Shown here in pieces: positions 35,107-46,900 of a stretch of DNA of 64,000 nucleotides (position 1 is the stretch's first letter; every line of letters starts with the position of its first letter). Both the position numbers and the translations under genes were made by a program. The DNA is from Colletes latitarsis (taxonomy: Eukaryota > Arthropoda > Insecta > Hymenoptera > Colletidae): NCBI RefSeq assembly GCF_051014445.1, contig NC_135144.1, forward strand, positions 992,001 through 1,056,000, read 5' to 3'. Under the pieces are notes generated by a model. That model was not told the origin of the DNA, did not search any database, and saw nothing but the letters and a program-made list of their open reading frames with translations.

Positions 35107-35185
35107 ACACACTACCCCTCTTATCTGAAACGGTAAACTCCTAAACACTAAAGAAACTAACGAATTTTAAGTCATATTTCTAACA
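34907..35185 (-). repeat. Copia 3' LTR with CA/CG tract (279 bp)
   Basis: TGTTA...TAACA ends. It is 91 bp longer than the 5' LTR because of an expanded (CA)(CG)(CA) microsatellite and an extra ~40 bp (acactacccctcttatctg region, about 35105-35145). Immediately inside, the minus strand reads gtcaagaaggcg up to the LTR, a modest polypurine tract. Confidence 0.93.
35029..35104. repeat. (CA)n(CG)n(CA)n microsatellite
   Basis: Strictly alternating purine-pyrimidine DNA of about 76 bp with a CG core (about 35056-35075), inside the 3' LTR. Such tracts can form Z-DNA. The tract differs in length and arrangement in unit 4 and is almost absent from the 5' LTR. Confidence 0.95.
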
Positions 35186-35221
35186 CGCCTTCTTGACTTA
35201 AAATTTATCAAAACAACAACA

Positions 35222-36722
35222 AAAATTTTGCCTTTCCTAACGATTTAGTCAGTACATCTGCAATTTGATCGTCCGTAGTCACACTTATTAGTCCCTTTTT
35301 TCATAATCATAAACAAAATGATAACTTATATCTATATGCTTGGAATTTTTTGAAAATTTTCCATTTTTTGATAAGGCTATCGCTCCAATATTGTCTTCAT
35401 ATATTTTTACTGGATTGTCATTCTTCACGTCAAAAACAGATAAAATGCCCTTAATTGGAATGATTTCTTCTACACAATCAGCAAGAGCGTAGTATTCAGC
35501 ATGCGTTGAGGCTCTGGAGACAATTTTTTGTTTTTGCGATTTCCATAGTACTACATTTCCAAAAACTCGTATGATTATCCCTGTAGTCGATTTTCTGTCC
35601 GTAGTGTCTGCAGCCCAATCAGCGTCAACAAATGCATCCATTATTTCCTGAGTAGTTGAGTTATAAACAAGATTTATGGAACGAGTGTGATACAAGTATT
35701 TTAGAACACGTGTGCTGTCATAGCTATTTTGGAATCGACTTAGGTAATTGACCGCAAATGAAATGTCTGGGCGAGTACCATTTGCAATATACAATAATGC
35801 TCCAATTAAATTCCTATATTTCAGTTCTTCATCCACTATATCAGCAGGTTCAATTTTTCGATTCATTTCCATAGGTGTATCGAACCTTTTACTATTTATT
35901 ATTCCGTACTTATGACTAAGATTTTCAATATATTTTTCTTGATTCAAGTATATTTCCTCTTTACTTTGGTTACGTTGTACTTCAATTCCCAAGTATTGCT
36001 TTATTTGTCCCAAGTCTTTCATGCGAAATCGTTTATTAAGCATGATCTTAACTTCATCTATAGCCATTTCATTTATACCACTGATTAATATATCATCCAC
36101 ATATAAAATAATATATATTTTTGTGTCGTTTATCTCTCCAGTATACAGACAGTAATCATAATCAGATCTTTTAAAATGCAAGCTTATCATGTAATTATGA
36201 AAACAATCATACCAGTCACGTGGACTTTCTCTCAATCCATAAAGCGCCTTCTTAAGTAAACAAACCTTATCTGACTGTATATTACTACCATCAGGAGGGT
36301 AGATGTAAACTTCAGACTTGATATTTCCGTTTAAAAAAGCTGTTTGAACATCCATTTGTTCTATTTTTAAATTTTTAACACATGCAATTGACAGCAACAC
36401 CTTTAGCGTGCTCATTCTTGCAACCGGTGAATAAACTTCTTCATCGCTTTGGTACAACTGTTGGAAATGCGACTTTGGCGACAATGCGCGCTTTGCATAC
36501 TCCATCTGTCTTAATTCTATATATCCACTTTACTTCAATTATTTTCTTATTTATTGGAACGTTGACCAAATCCCATGTGTCGTTTTCTTTTAAACCATCA
36601 AGTTCTTGTTTCATAGCCGCTTTCCATTTTCTTGACTCTTCGCAGTTCAATGGTTCTTGGTAATTTTCAGGTATCAAAGCATTGCAATAGTTTGTATATA
36701 CGACATGATCATCAAATTTCAC
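35222..36722 (-). pseudogene. Copia reverse transcriptase / RNase H, frameshifted
   Basis: The RT start (36722-36441) reads MKFDDHVVYTNY, then EPLNCEESRKWKAAMKQE, the RVT_2 opening. A one-base shift near 36467 moves to the main 405-codon frame (36505-35288). There the RT Asp lies in MDVQTAFLNG (residue 52) and the catalytic YVDD at 135-138. RNase H follows, with D294 (VDADWA), E337 (HAEYYAL) and D371 (YEDNIGAIALS). The frame stops after YDYEKRD; one extra A in a run of six near 35297 shifts out the end, whose ADVLTKSLG motif is visible downstream in the next frame. In the family this domain makes cDNA from element RNA in virus-like particles. Confidence 0.93.
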
Positions 36723-36829
36723 AACATTTCACACATTATGTTACGCTTGGGGCGTGTATCTTATTTAACTTCCTCAGTTTTGCTGCATTGATCATCGTCA
36801 GTTTTATTTTCTTTTATTTTCAAAACTCT

Positions 36830-36862
36830 TTCTTCTTCTTCTTCTTCTTCTTCTTCTTCTTC
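36830..36862. repeat. (TTC)11 / (GAA)11 microsatellite in the integrase-RT linker
   Basis: Eleven perfect TTC units on the plus strand; on the coding (minus) strand GAA, giving a Glu run in the hinge between integrase and RT. Unit 4 has 18 units. Confidence 0.95.
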
Positions 36863-36941
36863 TTTTGGCGTTTCCCCTTCGTATTTTTCTTCGTTATCAG
36901 TATTTCTATAAATGGTATATCTTGCACGTGACGACTTACAA

Positions 36942-37925
36942 CTATTTTGTCATTAACCAATATCTGTATACCCTATTAATATTAATTCCTTTTTCGGCCT
37001 TTGGATTTAGCTTTGAATATCTGCATGCCTCGGGAATTCGTACAAAAGCAGTGCTTCCATATAAGTGTAAGTTTGAAACATCAGCCCTTTTATTAAAAAA
37101 TATTTCATATGGTGTTTTTCTTATTCTTGTGTTTGCTAATAGGCGATTTCCAATGTAGGCAGCCGTGTAAATACATTCTGGCCAATAAAACTTGTCGACA
37201 TTTGCCTCTGACAGCAAGCAGCCTGCACGATCCATTATCGTTCTGTTGTGCCTTTCGGCGACTCCGTTCAATTCGTGTGTGTATGCTGGTCCTGGTTTCA
37301 AATAAATACCTTCTCGTTTCGCTAATTCATCAAAGTTTTTGTTAAGATATGATTCTCTTCCATTGTCACATCGAATTTCTTTAATACTTTTTCCAGTTTG
37401 ATTTTTTACTAATTTCCTAATATACCTAATGAAGCAATAAAAAACATCACTTTTTTGTTTTATGCAATACACAACAGCAATTTTACTGAAATCATCTATA
37501 AAAGACACAAAGTATTTCTCACCATTATGACCTGTCTGAGTTATTGGACCATGGACATCTGTATGGACTATTTGTAACAAATCATTTGCTCTTGTACGTT
37601 TGTTTTTAAATTTCAAATTTGTCATTTTATTCTCCGGACAAACTTCGCATTTTATAAATTCGTTTTCGAGTTTCACCGGTGTTCCATTTAGCAGCTGAGC
37701 TTCACACAAATATTTTAAATCTCTAAAATTTGTGTGACAAAGTATATATCTATGCCATTTTTCTATATTTGAAATTCCCATTGAACTAGTGTACGTACTT
37801 GTTTTCTTATTCTCAAGTCTGGCAACTTCTCCATTTAATTCAAAGAGTTTATTTCTTTTAACAGCAATAGCAATGAGTTTTTCTTTCGAATTACAAATTT
37901 TATTGTAATTCATTGTCTTTCTCAA
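36942..37925 (-). pseudogene. Copia integrase (open 327 codons, part of a broken polyprotein)
   Basis: The GAG-pre-integrase zinc motif H58, H64, C93, C96 (WHRYILCH, CEVC) is followed by the integrase core: D123 (HTDVHGP), D187 (IRCDNGRES) and E224 (GVAERHNRT), a D,D(~36)E triad. The first His block reads WHRYILCHTN, close to the family's WHRRLGHLN. The core is intact to the eye, but the polyprotein is closed upstream by stops between protease and integrase, and downstream a shift precedes the Glu-rich hinge. Residue 235 is Gly here and Arg in unit 4. Confidence 0.93.
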
Positions 37926-38192
37926 ACATTATTTTTAATTGTTTTGATTTACAAATACAAGAGACACTTAGTAAGTTTTGTTTCATTTCTGGTACATAGT
38001 ATATACATTTTTAATCTTTATTTCCTCCGACTTATCATTAATGTTAATCATTACATTACCAATCTTTCCAGATATTAGTTTAAAACCATCACCAACTTTA
38101 ATATCAACCGGGTTTTGTAGATTTTTGGATTCATAAAAGTACTCATCTGTGTTTATTATGTGATCTGAGCAACCACTATCTAGTAGCCATTT
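37926..38192 (-). pseudogene. Copia protease and linker, frameshifted
   Basis: Starting near 38192: K-W-L-L-D-S-G-C-S-D-H-I, the aspartic protease D-S-G motif typical of copia elements. The frame stops after about 65 codons at NVYTMYQK. The neighbouring frame continues with the usual 'VPEMKQNLLSVS' segment, so a one-base shift lies near 37995. Confidence 0.88.
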
Positions 38193-38300
38193 AATATTTC
38201 TACTTCTTCTATTTTGCTACTTTTCATTACTTCAACCTTGAATGAATTGTAATTTCTACTGTCATCTAGACTCGAATTACCAGCCACTTTTCTATCGTGT

Positions 38301-39117
38301 CTATTTTGTATATGTTTGAAAAGGTTGCCTTTTGTAATAATTATTAAAGTTTTCTGGGCAGTAACGTTGGATGTGCCCTGACTTATTACACTGACTTAAC
38401 ATACCGCTTCAGTAGTCGTTGCACTGCTATGCTGATTATCCTTTGAATTGAGATACTTGTTCTGATTGCGTTGTACGTGTCGAAACCTATGACCTCTAGG
38501 ATTTTTAGTTAAATTTGAACTAAACGTGCGAGTGTAATTTCTGCTGTACTCAAAGTAGTAACTTTTACCGTTTCTCTTTTGATACTCTAACAGTAATTTA
38601 GATTTTACATACTCAACTGTTTTCTCCTTCGTTGGCAGTGCATCAATAATATCAACAATACGTGAGAAGTTAACGTTAATAACAGATAATTCAATTTATC
38701 CTCTTCATTCACAGTCTCACCAGTATTTTTGAGCCTATTTATATGCGTTTCAAATTCGTTAAAGAAGTCACTTGGATTTTCACCTTCTTTCATTTTTAAT
38801 TCTAACAATCTTCTTTTACACAATAGCTTTACTGCACTGTTTTTAACTAGATAAATTTCGTCAAGCTTTGCAATCATATTTTTCGCAGTCGTTTCTGATA
38901 TTATTAATTCTAACTGAGTGTTTGAAATACTGTTTACGATGTAACTTTTTGCTTTAATTTCCTTTTTTATTCCAATCTTCGACTCTTATTTCAGCCGGTC
39001 TTTCATCATGTAGAATAACCTCGTTACAGTCTTTCATTTCTAAAAATAAATTTAGCCTGAATTTCCAGTTCCATAAAATATTTGTAACATGAAATCGTCC
39101 TTTTTTTCACTTGCCAT
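38301..39117 (-). pseudogene. Copia gag (UBN2-type) with zinc knuckle, frameshifted
   Basis: ATG at 39117 reads MASEKKDDF. After a shift comes WNWKFRLNLFLEMKDC, the copia gag opening. The segment NTQLELIISETTAKNMIAKLDEIYLVKN and the frame 38877-38605 correspond to the UBN2/gag-polypeptide domain (DEIY.., EG...DFFNEFE). After another shift, a zinc knuckle is seen near 38358-38400 as C-x4-H-x4-C (CNKSGHIQRYC); the first Cys lies one base out of frame. Gag would package element RNA. At least three shifts block it. Confidence 0.88.
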
Positions 39118-39188
39118 GCTTCAAACTTAGGTTATCTTCCTTTCACAAATAAATTTCTTTTCTTTACTGTTAACGAACAAACCACGGA

Positions 39189-39200
39189 CCTCTGCTACCA
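39189..39200 (-). other. Copia primer binding site (initiator tRNA-Met)
   Basis: On the minus strand TGGTAGCAGAGG follows the 5' LTR directly. It is complementary to the 3' end of animal initiator tRNA-Met (...CCUCUGCUACCA). The equivalent sites in other units lie just left of each 5' LTR (3981-3992, 18928-18939, 58043-58054). Confidence 0.88.
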
Positions 39201-39388
39201 TGTTAAAATACTGTTTATATTATTTATTATAATGAATCTTGTTACAAAACAAACACACTTATTTTCCATTGTGAAAAGAAAACTTAAAAACTAAAAGAAC
39301 ATTCCTCGACGTGTGCTTCTCTCACAAACACACACACACACTCCTAAACACTAAAGAAACTAACGAATTTTAAGTCATATTTCTAACA
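39201..39388 (-). repeat. Copia 5' LTR (188 bp, unit 3)
   Basis: TGTTA...TAACA ends; followed by target-site copy ATAAC 39389-39393. Confidence 0.94.
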
Positions 39389-39416
39389 ATAACAGTAACA
39401 GTTTATAAAAAAATAA

Positions 39417-39530
39417 CGAATTTCCACAGATGCATAGAAATGCATATCAATAATGTACTGAATTAGGCGAATCGAATAATGTATGACTCACCCCGATCCG
39501 TGAACGGGCCTAGCGTTTGCTAGGAATATA
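39417..39530 (-). repeat. Inverted repeat, right arm (unit 3)
   Basis: Counterpart of 4209-4322. Confidence 0.75.
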
Positions 39531-39848
39531 ATGTTCCATAACTTTTCAACAAAGTCTAAAATTTTTCCCAAGGGTTTTTGAATACCTATACACTGTATAG
39601 ATATCCTGTTTCCTTCAACCGAACGACACGTGTCCCTAAAAAATATATTTATAAAGTAAGTCGGTCAAGTAGGAAGAATATTCAGATATTTAAGAATATG
39701 AATATATTGGTAAAAATATCCATTCCTCTTACCTTTATGTCCTGTGTATTGGATAATATAGATTTACATACTTTTACCGCTGAATTCGAAATTCTGAACT
39801 AAACATAGGTACAGGACTCGTAAAAACCGTTTTTTATTCTTTTTATAG

Positions 39849-40115
39849 TTTTATCTGTTTTCCAAAAAACAACCAATTAAATTAAGTTGCAAGAATGCAA
39901 AAGCGATAAAACTTACAGAGGCTTTAATAGAAAATTATAAAACAAAATGTTTACTTAAGACTTTACCTTTTGTAAAAACCGGCGATATTGACTGTGTGTG
40001 TGTAAATCGTCGTACGTTCGTGCCCGGTGCAGTAAAACACGTGCATCGATCTAGGTTACGTACGTTCCTCACGTGCCCCTTTCTCAATCTATACTTTTAC
40101 ATAAAAATTACTTAG
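39849..40115 (+). pseudogene. Unrecognised open segment, candidate exon (unit 3)
   Basis: Counterpart of 4641-4907, with the synonymous GCT and a His-to-Pro change (cacgtgcccc). Confidence 0.3.
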
Positions 40116-40204
40116 AAAATCACTCCTACTCCTCATTTGGACAGAATTTTTACTTTCATGATTTTAGCGAAAAGTCGTTTTCCTGCTCGGGGAACACATA
40201 TGTA

Positions 40205-41581
40205 CAGGGTGTTCGGCCACCCCTGGGAAAAATTTTAATGGGGGATTCTAGATGCCAAAATACGAAAATACAGACGAAAATCAAGAATACCAATTTGTTG
40301 ATAGAGGCTACGTTGAAAAGTTATTAACAATTAAACTCAAAAATTTCAAATCGTTCTGGAAAAATTGTTATCGGTTGCGGGGGTCAATTGCAATCATTTT
40401 TGGTGAATACACATACCTCCGAAATCTTACCCACTTTCGAGATAAAAATTCGAGAATGTGTGAAATTTTTTCGATGGAAAAGAAAAATTTCAAATCGTTT
40501 TGGAAAAATTGTTATCGGTTGCGGGGGTTACTTACAACCATTTTGGGTGAATCGTCATACCCCCCTAATCATGCGCATTTTCGAGAAAGAAATTCAGTAC
40601 GGGCGGAACTTTAAACGTTAATAACTTTTTAATAAAGCCTCCATTAACAAATTGGTATTCTTGATTTTCGTCTTACTTTGGTCTCTAGAATCCCCTGGGA
40701 GAAATTGTAATGGGAGATTCTAGAGGTTAAAGTAGGATGAAAATCAAGAATACCAATTTGTTGATGGAGTAATACGATACTAAACAAGTTATTGACGTTT
40801 AAAGTTCCGCTCTTACTTTCGAATTTTTTTCTCGAAAATGCGCAGGATTTCGTATGTGGTATGTCTATTCACCGAAAATAATTGTAATTGACCCCCGAAA
40901 CCGAAAGTAATTTTTTCAGAACGATTTGAAATTTTCTTTTTCTTTCGTCGAAAAATTTAGGCACTGTCTGTCGATTTTTCTTAAAAATTCCTTTCTGATT
41001 TTTATTCAGTTTGTAAAATAGTTGTTTAATAATACTCTTTGTGTAGGTACCCATGAGCTCTACTCGCGAAAAAAAACGTTTCATTGGAATATATTCACTA
41101 TTCACTATATCAGTAGGAGTTGCGGGGGCTGTTTGAAAATTTGACCAGTTATATGGGATTTTTCTCACTTTACGGGGTCAAGGAACAACTTTTCCAACAT
41201 CTCTACATATTCTCCATTAAAATATGCGTTGTGTTGCTGTTTGAAACATTAAAATCGTTCAATCCGGCTGTCGACCAAAAAAAAAAAATGCTTGTAACTG
41301 ACCCCTGCAACGAAAACTAATTCTTCCAAGACGATTCGAAATTCTTTTTTACTTGAATTTTTTTTGTCGAAACTGAGTAGGATTTCGGGGGTACGATTCT
41401 AACTGACCTCCGCGACCAAAAATAATTTTTTCAGAACGATTTGAAATTTTTTTATTTAATGTTATTAATAACTACTTTTTAACGAAACCTCAGTCGAAAA
41501 ATTGATATTCTTAATTTTCGTCTTATTTTGGCTTCTAGAATCTCCCATTAAAATTTTTCCCAGGGGTGGCCAAACACCCTG
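40205..41581. mobile_element. Foldback/MITE-like element, long form (unit 3)
   Basis: Counterpart of 4997-6373; same TIRs and TA flanks. Confidence 0.8.
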
Positions 41582-41672
41582 TATATATTAAATCAATATT
41601 AATGAAATTACACCTTGACCGAATTCATTTCAATCCCCCCACACTAATACATATATTGTGTGTAGCCCATAA

Positions 41673-42862
41673 ATGGTTGAGAATGGAGTCACCTTTCCTA
41701 TACTGGTATTATTAGATGGTCGCAGGTCCTGCATAAATTTCAATTTACATAATTTTTGTTTTGAGTAAACTCATTTTACTTTTTTGTATATTACCTAATG
41801 CAACTCATATTTTCCAGCCATGCGATGTAGGAATATTTAGACGATTAAAAGTTGCATGGCGAAAGGTAGTACAGGAACATAGACAAAGTACGTAGGTAGA
41901 CTAAACCCATTACGAAGGTGAATTTCGCACCAATATATATATCATACCATATATAAATTCCATGAAGAAGGAAATGCTTTTAAAGCTTGTGGTGGCCTAT
42001 GACCGTTTAACTCAAATACAATTTACTAGACAAAACGTATTTCAGAAAGAAGAAAATAAATTAGAATTCATGTCGCCAGATGAAACCGACATCAATGACA
42101 GCAATATAGGTAGTTTTACATAGCATTCAAGAGCATATTCCAGATGATCTGAGAGGGGAACAATTTTCTTTTCTATATAGAAAATATTAAAATACAATCG
42201 GGACACAACTAAGACACAACACAAGACACAACTCGCAGAGAGAAAGCACTGCTGATGTTCAACGCAGTGCAGTTCATAGTAACAGTAAAACCAATACCAG
42301 TGTAGAAGACTAATTTAACAACGTTTCGCTAGAAGAAACTAATATATGATATACTGATCATTAATTAACTTTAATATTTCATGACAATGATGCTTTTACT
42401 TTTTTCTAATGGGAATTGTTTTGTTTCCGATGGTACTGAAATCAAACTACATTAATTCTACAACGTTACTTTACTTATTTTCTCGTAAAGACAAAGATTC
42501 TTCAGAATCTATTCTGGATAAACATTATCAACATTATCAAAAAATTGAAAAAACAACAAAGAAAAGAAAAGAAAAGAAAAGAAATATAGAAAGGTGTGTG
42601 CAATCAAAGTTACATCAAAGACATGGAAATAGACTCAGCTTGAAAAAATAGAAGCAATTGATAACCAGGAAAAAGAAAAACAAAGAATGAAAGAAGAACG
42701 ATTAGAAAAGAAAAAAACAAGCCGAGAAATTAAAAGAAGAAAAGCTATTGAAAAAAGAAAGAAAAACAGAAAAATGAAAAGGAAAAGGAGAAAGAAAAGC
42801 AAGACGAAGAGAAGGAGAAATGTAAAACTCAAACTAAAAATAAAAATAAAGTTAAGAACGTG
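41673..42862 (+). pseudogene. pogo/Tigger-like transposase remnant (unit 3)
   Basis: Counterpart of 6465-7654. A G at 41800 (A in units 1-2) lies in the PNTTH block: aatgcaact gives Asn-Ala-Thr, a combination also usual in the family. Confidence 0.75.
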
Positions 42863-42886
42863 AAAAGAAAATAATAAATAATATTA

Positions 42887-43298
42887 TTGTGTTGTTTTTA
42901 CAGGGTGAATGTAGTAACTGAACCAGGTGGTTATGACTATGCAACATTTTTATTAGCATCTTTTTCAAACTCCACTTGGAACAACACTGTACGTATGTAT
43001 GTATGGGATTATCAGGAACCGTGTTTGTTCGTTAATCGGCACACTCGTATTTATTTCGTTAAACACAGTCACACCTACTACGTACTTTTCTTCAATCTTT
43101 CTCTCTTCCGTGCTGTCTTTTCTCGCTTTCTGGGTTATTCACCCATCAGCTGTTCGGCCGTACGCTCGCCGCGTGTTGACGGCTTTTTCGGCGGTAACCG
43201 TCTTCGCTCGTGCAAGCTCGTGGACAGCGAACGATTCGCTGTTCGGCCAAAAATTCGTGCGCGATTTAATAATTTTCAACTGCACGGTTCCCTACATA
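42887..43298. other. CpG-rich spacer (unit 3)
   Basis: Counterpart of 7679-8090; no gene supported. Confidence 0.4.
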
Positions 43299-43975
43299 CA
43301 GGGTGTTCGGCCATCCATGGGAAAAATTTTAATGAGGGATTCTAGAGGTCAAAATAAGACGAAAATCAAGAATACCAATTTGTTGATGGAGGCACTATTA
43401 AAAAGTTATTAATGTTTAAAGTTCCGCTCGTACTGAATTTTTTTCTCGAAAATGCGCAAGATTACGGGGGTATGTCTATACATAAAAAATGATTGTCACC
43501 GACCCTCGCAACTGAAAATAATTTTTCACAGAACGATTTGAAATCTTTCTTTTTCATCGAAAAATATAGGCACCCGATTAGATTTTCGGTAAGGAATTTT
43601 TTTCTCGAAAGTGCGTAGGATTTCGGGGGTATGTGTAATGACCAAAAATGATTGTAATTGACCCCTGTAACCGAAAATAATTTTTTTAGAACGATTTGAA
43701 AAATTTGTTTTTCGCCGAAAAATATCAACACATACTCGAATTTTTTTCTCGAAACTGAGTAGGATTTCGAATATATGTCTATTCACTAAAAATGCTTGTA
43801 ATTGACCTCCGCAGCCGAAAATAATCTTTCTGGAACGATTTGAAATTTTTGAATCAAATTGTTAATAACTTTTTAACGAAGCCTCCATCAACAAATTGGT
43901 ATTCTTGATTTTCGTCTTAGTTTGGCCTCTAGAATATCCTATTAAAATGTTTCACAGGGCTGGCCGAACACCCTC
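43299..43975. mobile_element. Foldback/MITE-like element, short form with extra internal repeat (unit 3)
   Basis: 677 bp, like unit 2. Confidence 0.82.
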
Positions 43976-43991
43976 TATACTACTATGTTTA

Positions 43992-46900
43992 CTAGATCCT
44001 GGGTTTTTTTCGGGTTTGAATCACGTAGTAATGTGGTAACAAACTGAAGCAGTCAATAAAACCTGGTTTCGATCAATATTTTAGAGGAACACACCGGTTA
44101 GGTCTGGGATTTGCGCGCATATGGCTTATACTTTCGCCTTTTTCGCAAACTTGTTGGCCAGATCCTGGGTATTTTCCGTGTTTGAATCACGTAGTAATGT
44201 GGTGACACACTGAAGCAGTCAATTAAACCTGGTTTCGATCAATATTTTAGAGGATAACGCCGGTTAGGTCTGGGTTAGGTCTGGGATATGCGCGCATCTG
44301 GCTTATACTTTCGCCTTTTTCGCAAACTTGTTGGCTAGATCATGGGTTTTTTTCGGGTTTGAATACCGCAGTAATGTGGTACCACACTGAAGCAGTCAAT
44401 TACACCTGGTTTCGATCAATATTTCAGAGGATGACACCGGTTAGGTCTGGGTTAGGTCTGGGATATGCGCGCATCTGGCTTATGCTTTCGCCTTTTTCGC
44501 AAACTTGTTGGCCAGATCCTGGGTATTTTCCGTGTTTGAAACGCGTAGTAATGTGGTAACACACTGAAGCAGTCAATTAAACCTGGTTTCGATCAATATT
44601 TTAGAGGATAACACCGGTTAGGTCTGGGTTAGGTCTGGGTTATGCCCGCATCTGGCTCATGATTTTGCCTTCTTCGCATACTTGTTGGCCAGATCCTGGG
44701 GTTTTTCCGTGTTTGAATCACGTAGTAATGTGGTAACACACTGAAGCAGTCAATTAAACCTGGTTTCGATCAATATTTCAGAGGATAACACCGGTTAGGT
44801 CTGGGTTAGGTCTGGGAAATGCGCGCATCTGGCTTATACTTTCGCCTTTTTCGCAAACTTGTTGGCCAGATCCTGGGTATTTTCCGTGTTTGAATCACGT
44901 AGTAATGTGGTAACACACTGAAGCAGTCAATTAAACCTGGTTTCGATCAATATTTTAGAGGACAACACCGGTTAGGTCTGGGTTAGGTCTGGGTTATGCC
45001 CGCATCTGGCTCATGATTTTGCCTACTTCGCATACTTGTTGGCCAGATCCTGGGTTTTTTTCGTGTTTCAATCACGTAGTAATGTGGTAACACACTGAAG
45101 CAGTCAATTAAACCTGGTTTCGATCAATATTTCAGAGGATAACACCGGTTAGGTCTGGGTTTCGTCTGGGTTATGTCCGCACCTGGCTCATGATTTTGCC
45201 TTCTTCGCATACTTGTTGGCCAGATCTTGGGTTTTTTTCGTGTTTGAATCATGTAGTAATGTGGTAACACACTGAAGCAGTCAATTAAACCTGGTTTCGA
45301 TCAATATTTTAGAGGATAACGCCGGTTAGGTCTGGGTTAGGTCTGGGAAATGCGCGCATCTGGCTCATGATTTTGCCTTCTTCGCATACTTGTTGGCCAG
45401 ATCCTGGGTTTCTTCTGGTTTGAATCACGTAGTAATGTGGTAACACACTGAAGCAGTCAATCAAACCTGGTTTCGATCAATATTTCAGAGGATAACACCG
45501 GTTAGGTCTGGGTTAGGTCTGGGATATCCGCGCATCTGGCTTATGCTTTCGCCTTTTTCGCAAACTTGTTGGCCAGATCCTGGGGTTTTTCCGTGTTTGA
45601 ATCACGTAGTAATGTGGTAACACACTGAAGCAGTCAATTAAACCTGGTTTCGATCAATATTTCAGAGGATAACACCGGTTAGGTCTGGGTTAGGTCTGGG
45701 AAATGCGCGCATCTGGCTTATTCTTTCGCATTCTTCGCATACTTGTTGGCCAGACCCTGGGTTTTTTTCGTGTTTGAATCACGTAGGAATGTGGTAACAC
45801 ACTGAAGCAGTCAATTAAACCTGGTTTCGATCAATATTTCAGAGTATAACACCGGTTAGGTCTGGGTTAGGTCTGGGTTATGCCCGCATCTGGCTCATGA
45901 TTTTGCCTTCTTCGCATACTTGTTGGCCAGATCCTGGATTTTTTTCGTGTTTGATTCACGTAGTAATGTGGTAACACACTGAAGCAGTCAATTAAACCTG
46001 GTTTCGATCAATATTTTAGAGGATAACACCGGTTAGGTCTGGGTTAGGTCTGGGTTATGCCCGCATCTGGCTCATGATTATGCCTTCTTCGCATACTTGT
46101 TGGCCAGATCCTGGGTTTCTTCTGGTTTGAATCACGTAGTAATGTGGTACCACATTGAAGCAGTCAATTAAACCTGGTTTCGATCAATATTTTAGAGGAT
46201 AACGCCGGTTAGGTCTGGGTTAGGTCTGGGAAATGCGCGCGTCTGGCTCATGATTTTGCCTTCTTCGCATACTTGTTGGCCAGATCCTGGGTTTTTTCGT
46301 GTTTGAATCACGTAATAATGTGGTAACACACTGAAGCTGTCAATTAAACCTGGTTTCGATCAATATTTTAGAGGATAACACCGGTTAGGTCTGGGTTAGG
46401 TCTGGGTTATGCCCGCATCTGGCTCATGATTATGCCTTCTTCGCATACTTGTTGGCCAGATCCTGGGTTTCTTCTGGTTTGAATCACGTAGTAATGTGGT
46501 AACACACTGAAGCAGTCAATTAAACCTGGTTTCGATCAATATTTTAGAGGATAACACCGGTTAGGTCTGGGTTAGGTCTGGGTTATGCCCGCATCTGGCT
46601 CATGATTTTGCCTTCTTCGCATACTTGTTGGCCAGATCCTGTGGTTTTTCCGTGTTTGAATCACGTAGTAATGTGGTAACACACTGAAGCAGTCAATTAA
46701 ACCTGGTTTCGATCAATATTTCAGAGGATAACACCGGGTAGGTCTGGGTTAGGTCTGGGAAATGCGCGCATCTGGCTTATACTTTCGCATTCTTCGCATA
46801 CTTGTTGGCCAGATCCTGGGTTTTTTCGTGTTTGAATCACGTAGGAATGTGGTAACACACTGAAGCAGTCAATTAAACCTGGTTTCGATCAATACTTTAG

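Larger units (their letters stand above)
34907..39388 (-). mobile_element. Ty1/copia retrotransposon, full length, inactive (4.48 kb)
   Basis: A complete element on the minus strand: 5' LTR 39201-39388, primer binding site 39189-39200, gag, protease, integrase, RT/RNase H, and 3' LTR 34907-35185, with target duplication ATAAC on both sides. The order PR-IN-RT-RH is that of Ty1/copia, not gypsy. Frameshifts in gag, before and after the RT core, and stops between protease and integrase make it non-autonomous. The same lesions occur in unit 4, so it was dead before the units were amplified. The shorter CA tract in the 5' LTR is the main difference between its LTRs. Confidence 0.96.
32563..43991 (+). 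other. Complex unit, copy 3 (11.43 kb, full copia)
   Basis: Same satellite junctions as copies 1 and 2, but with the complete copia element and 77 bp of left flanking DNA. Differences from copies 1-2 include a ~7-bp net insertion (atattgat) near 32913 and 7 bp more in gag. Unassigned AT-rich stretches correspond to those described for copy 1. Confidence 0.95.

Noticed and set aside
36382..37345. Plus-strand frames of 78-106 codons across copia pol (both full units)
   Set aside because: They are antisense shadows of integrase and RT, one of them a poly-Phe run from the TTC tract.
39189..39200. Match to the 3' end of initiator tRNA-Met, possible tRNA gene
   Set aside because: Only 12 bases match and they abut the LTR, so this is the copia primer binding site.
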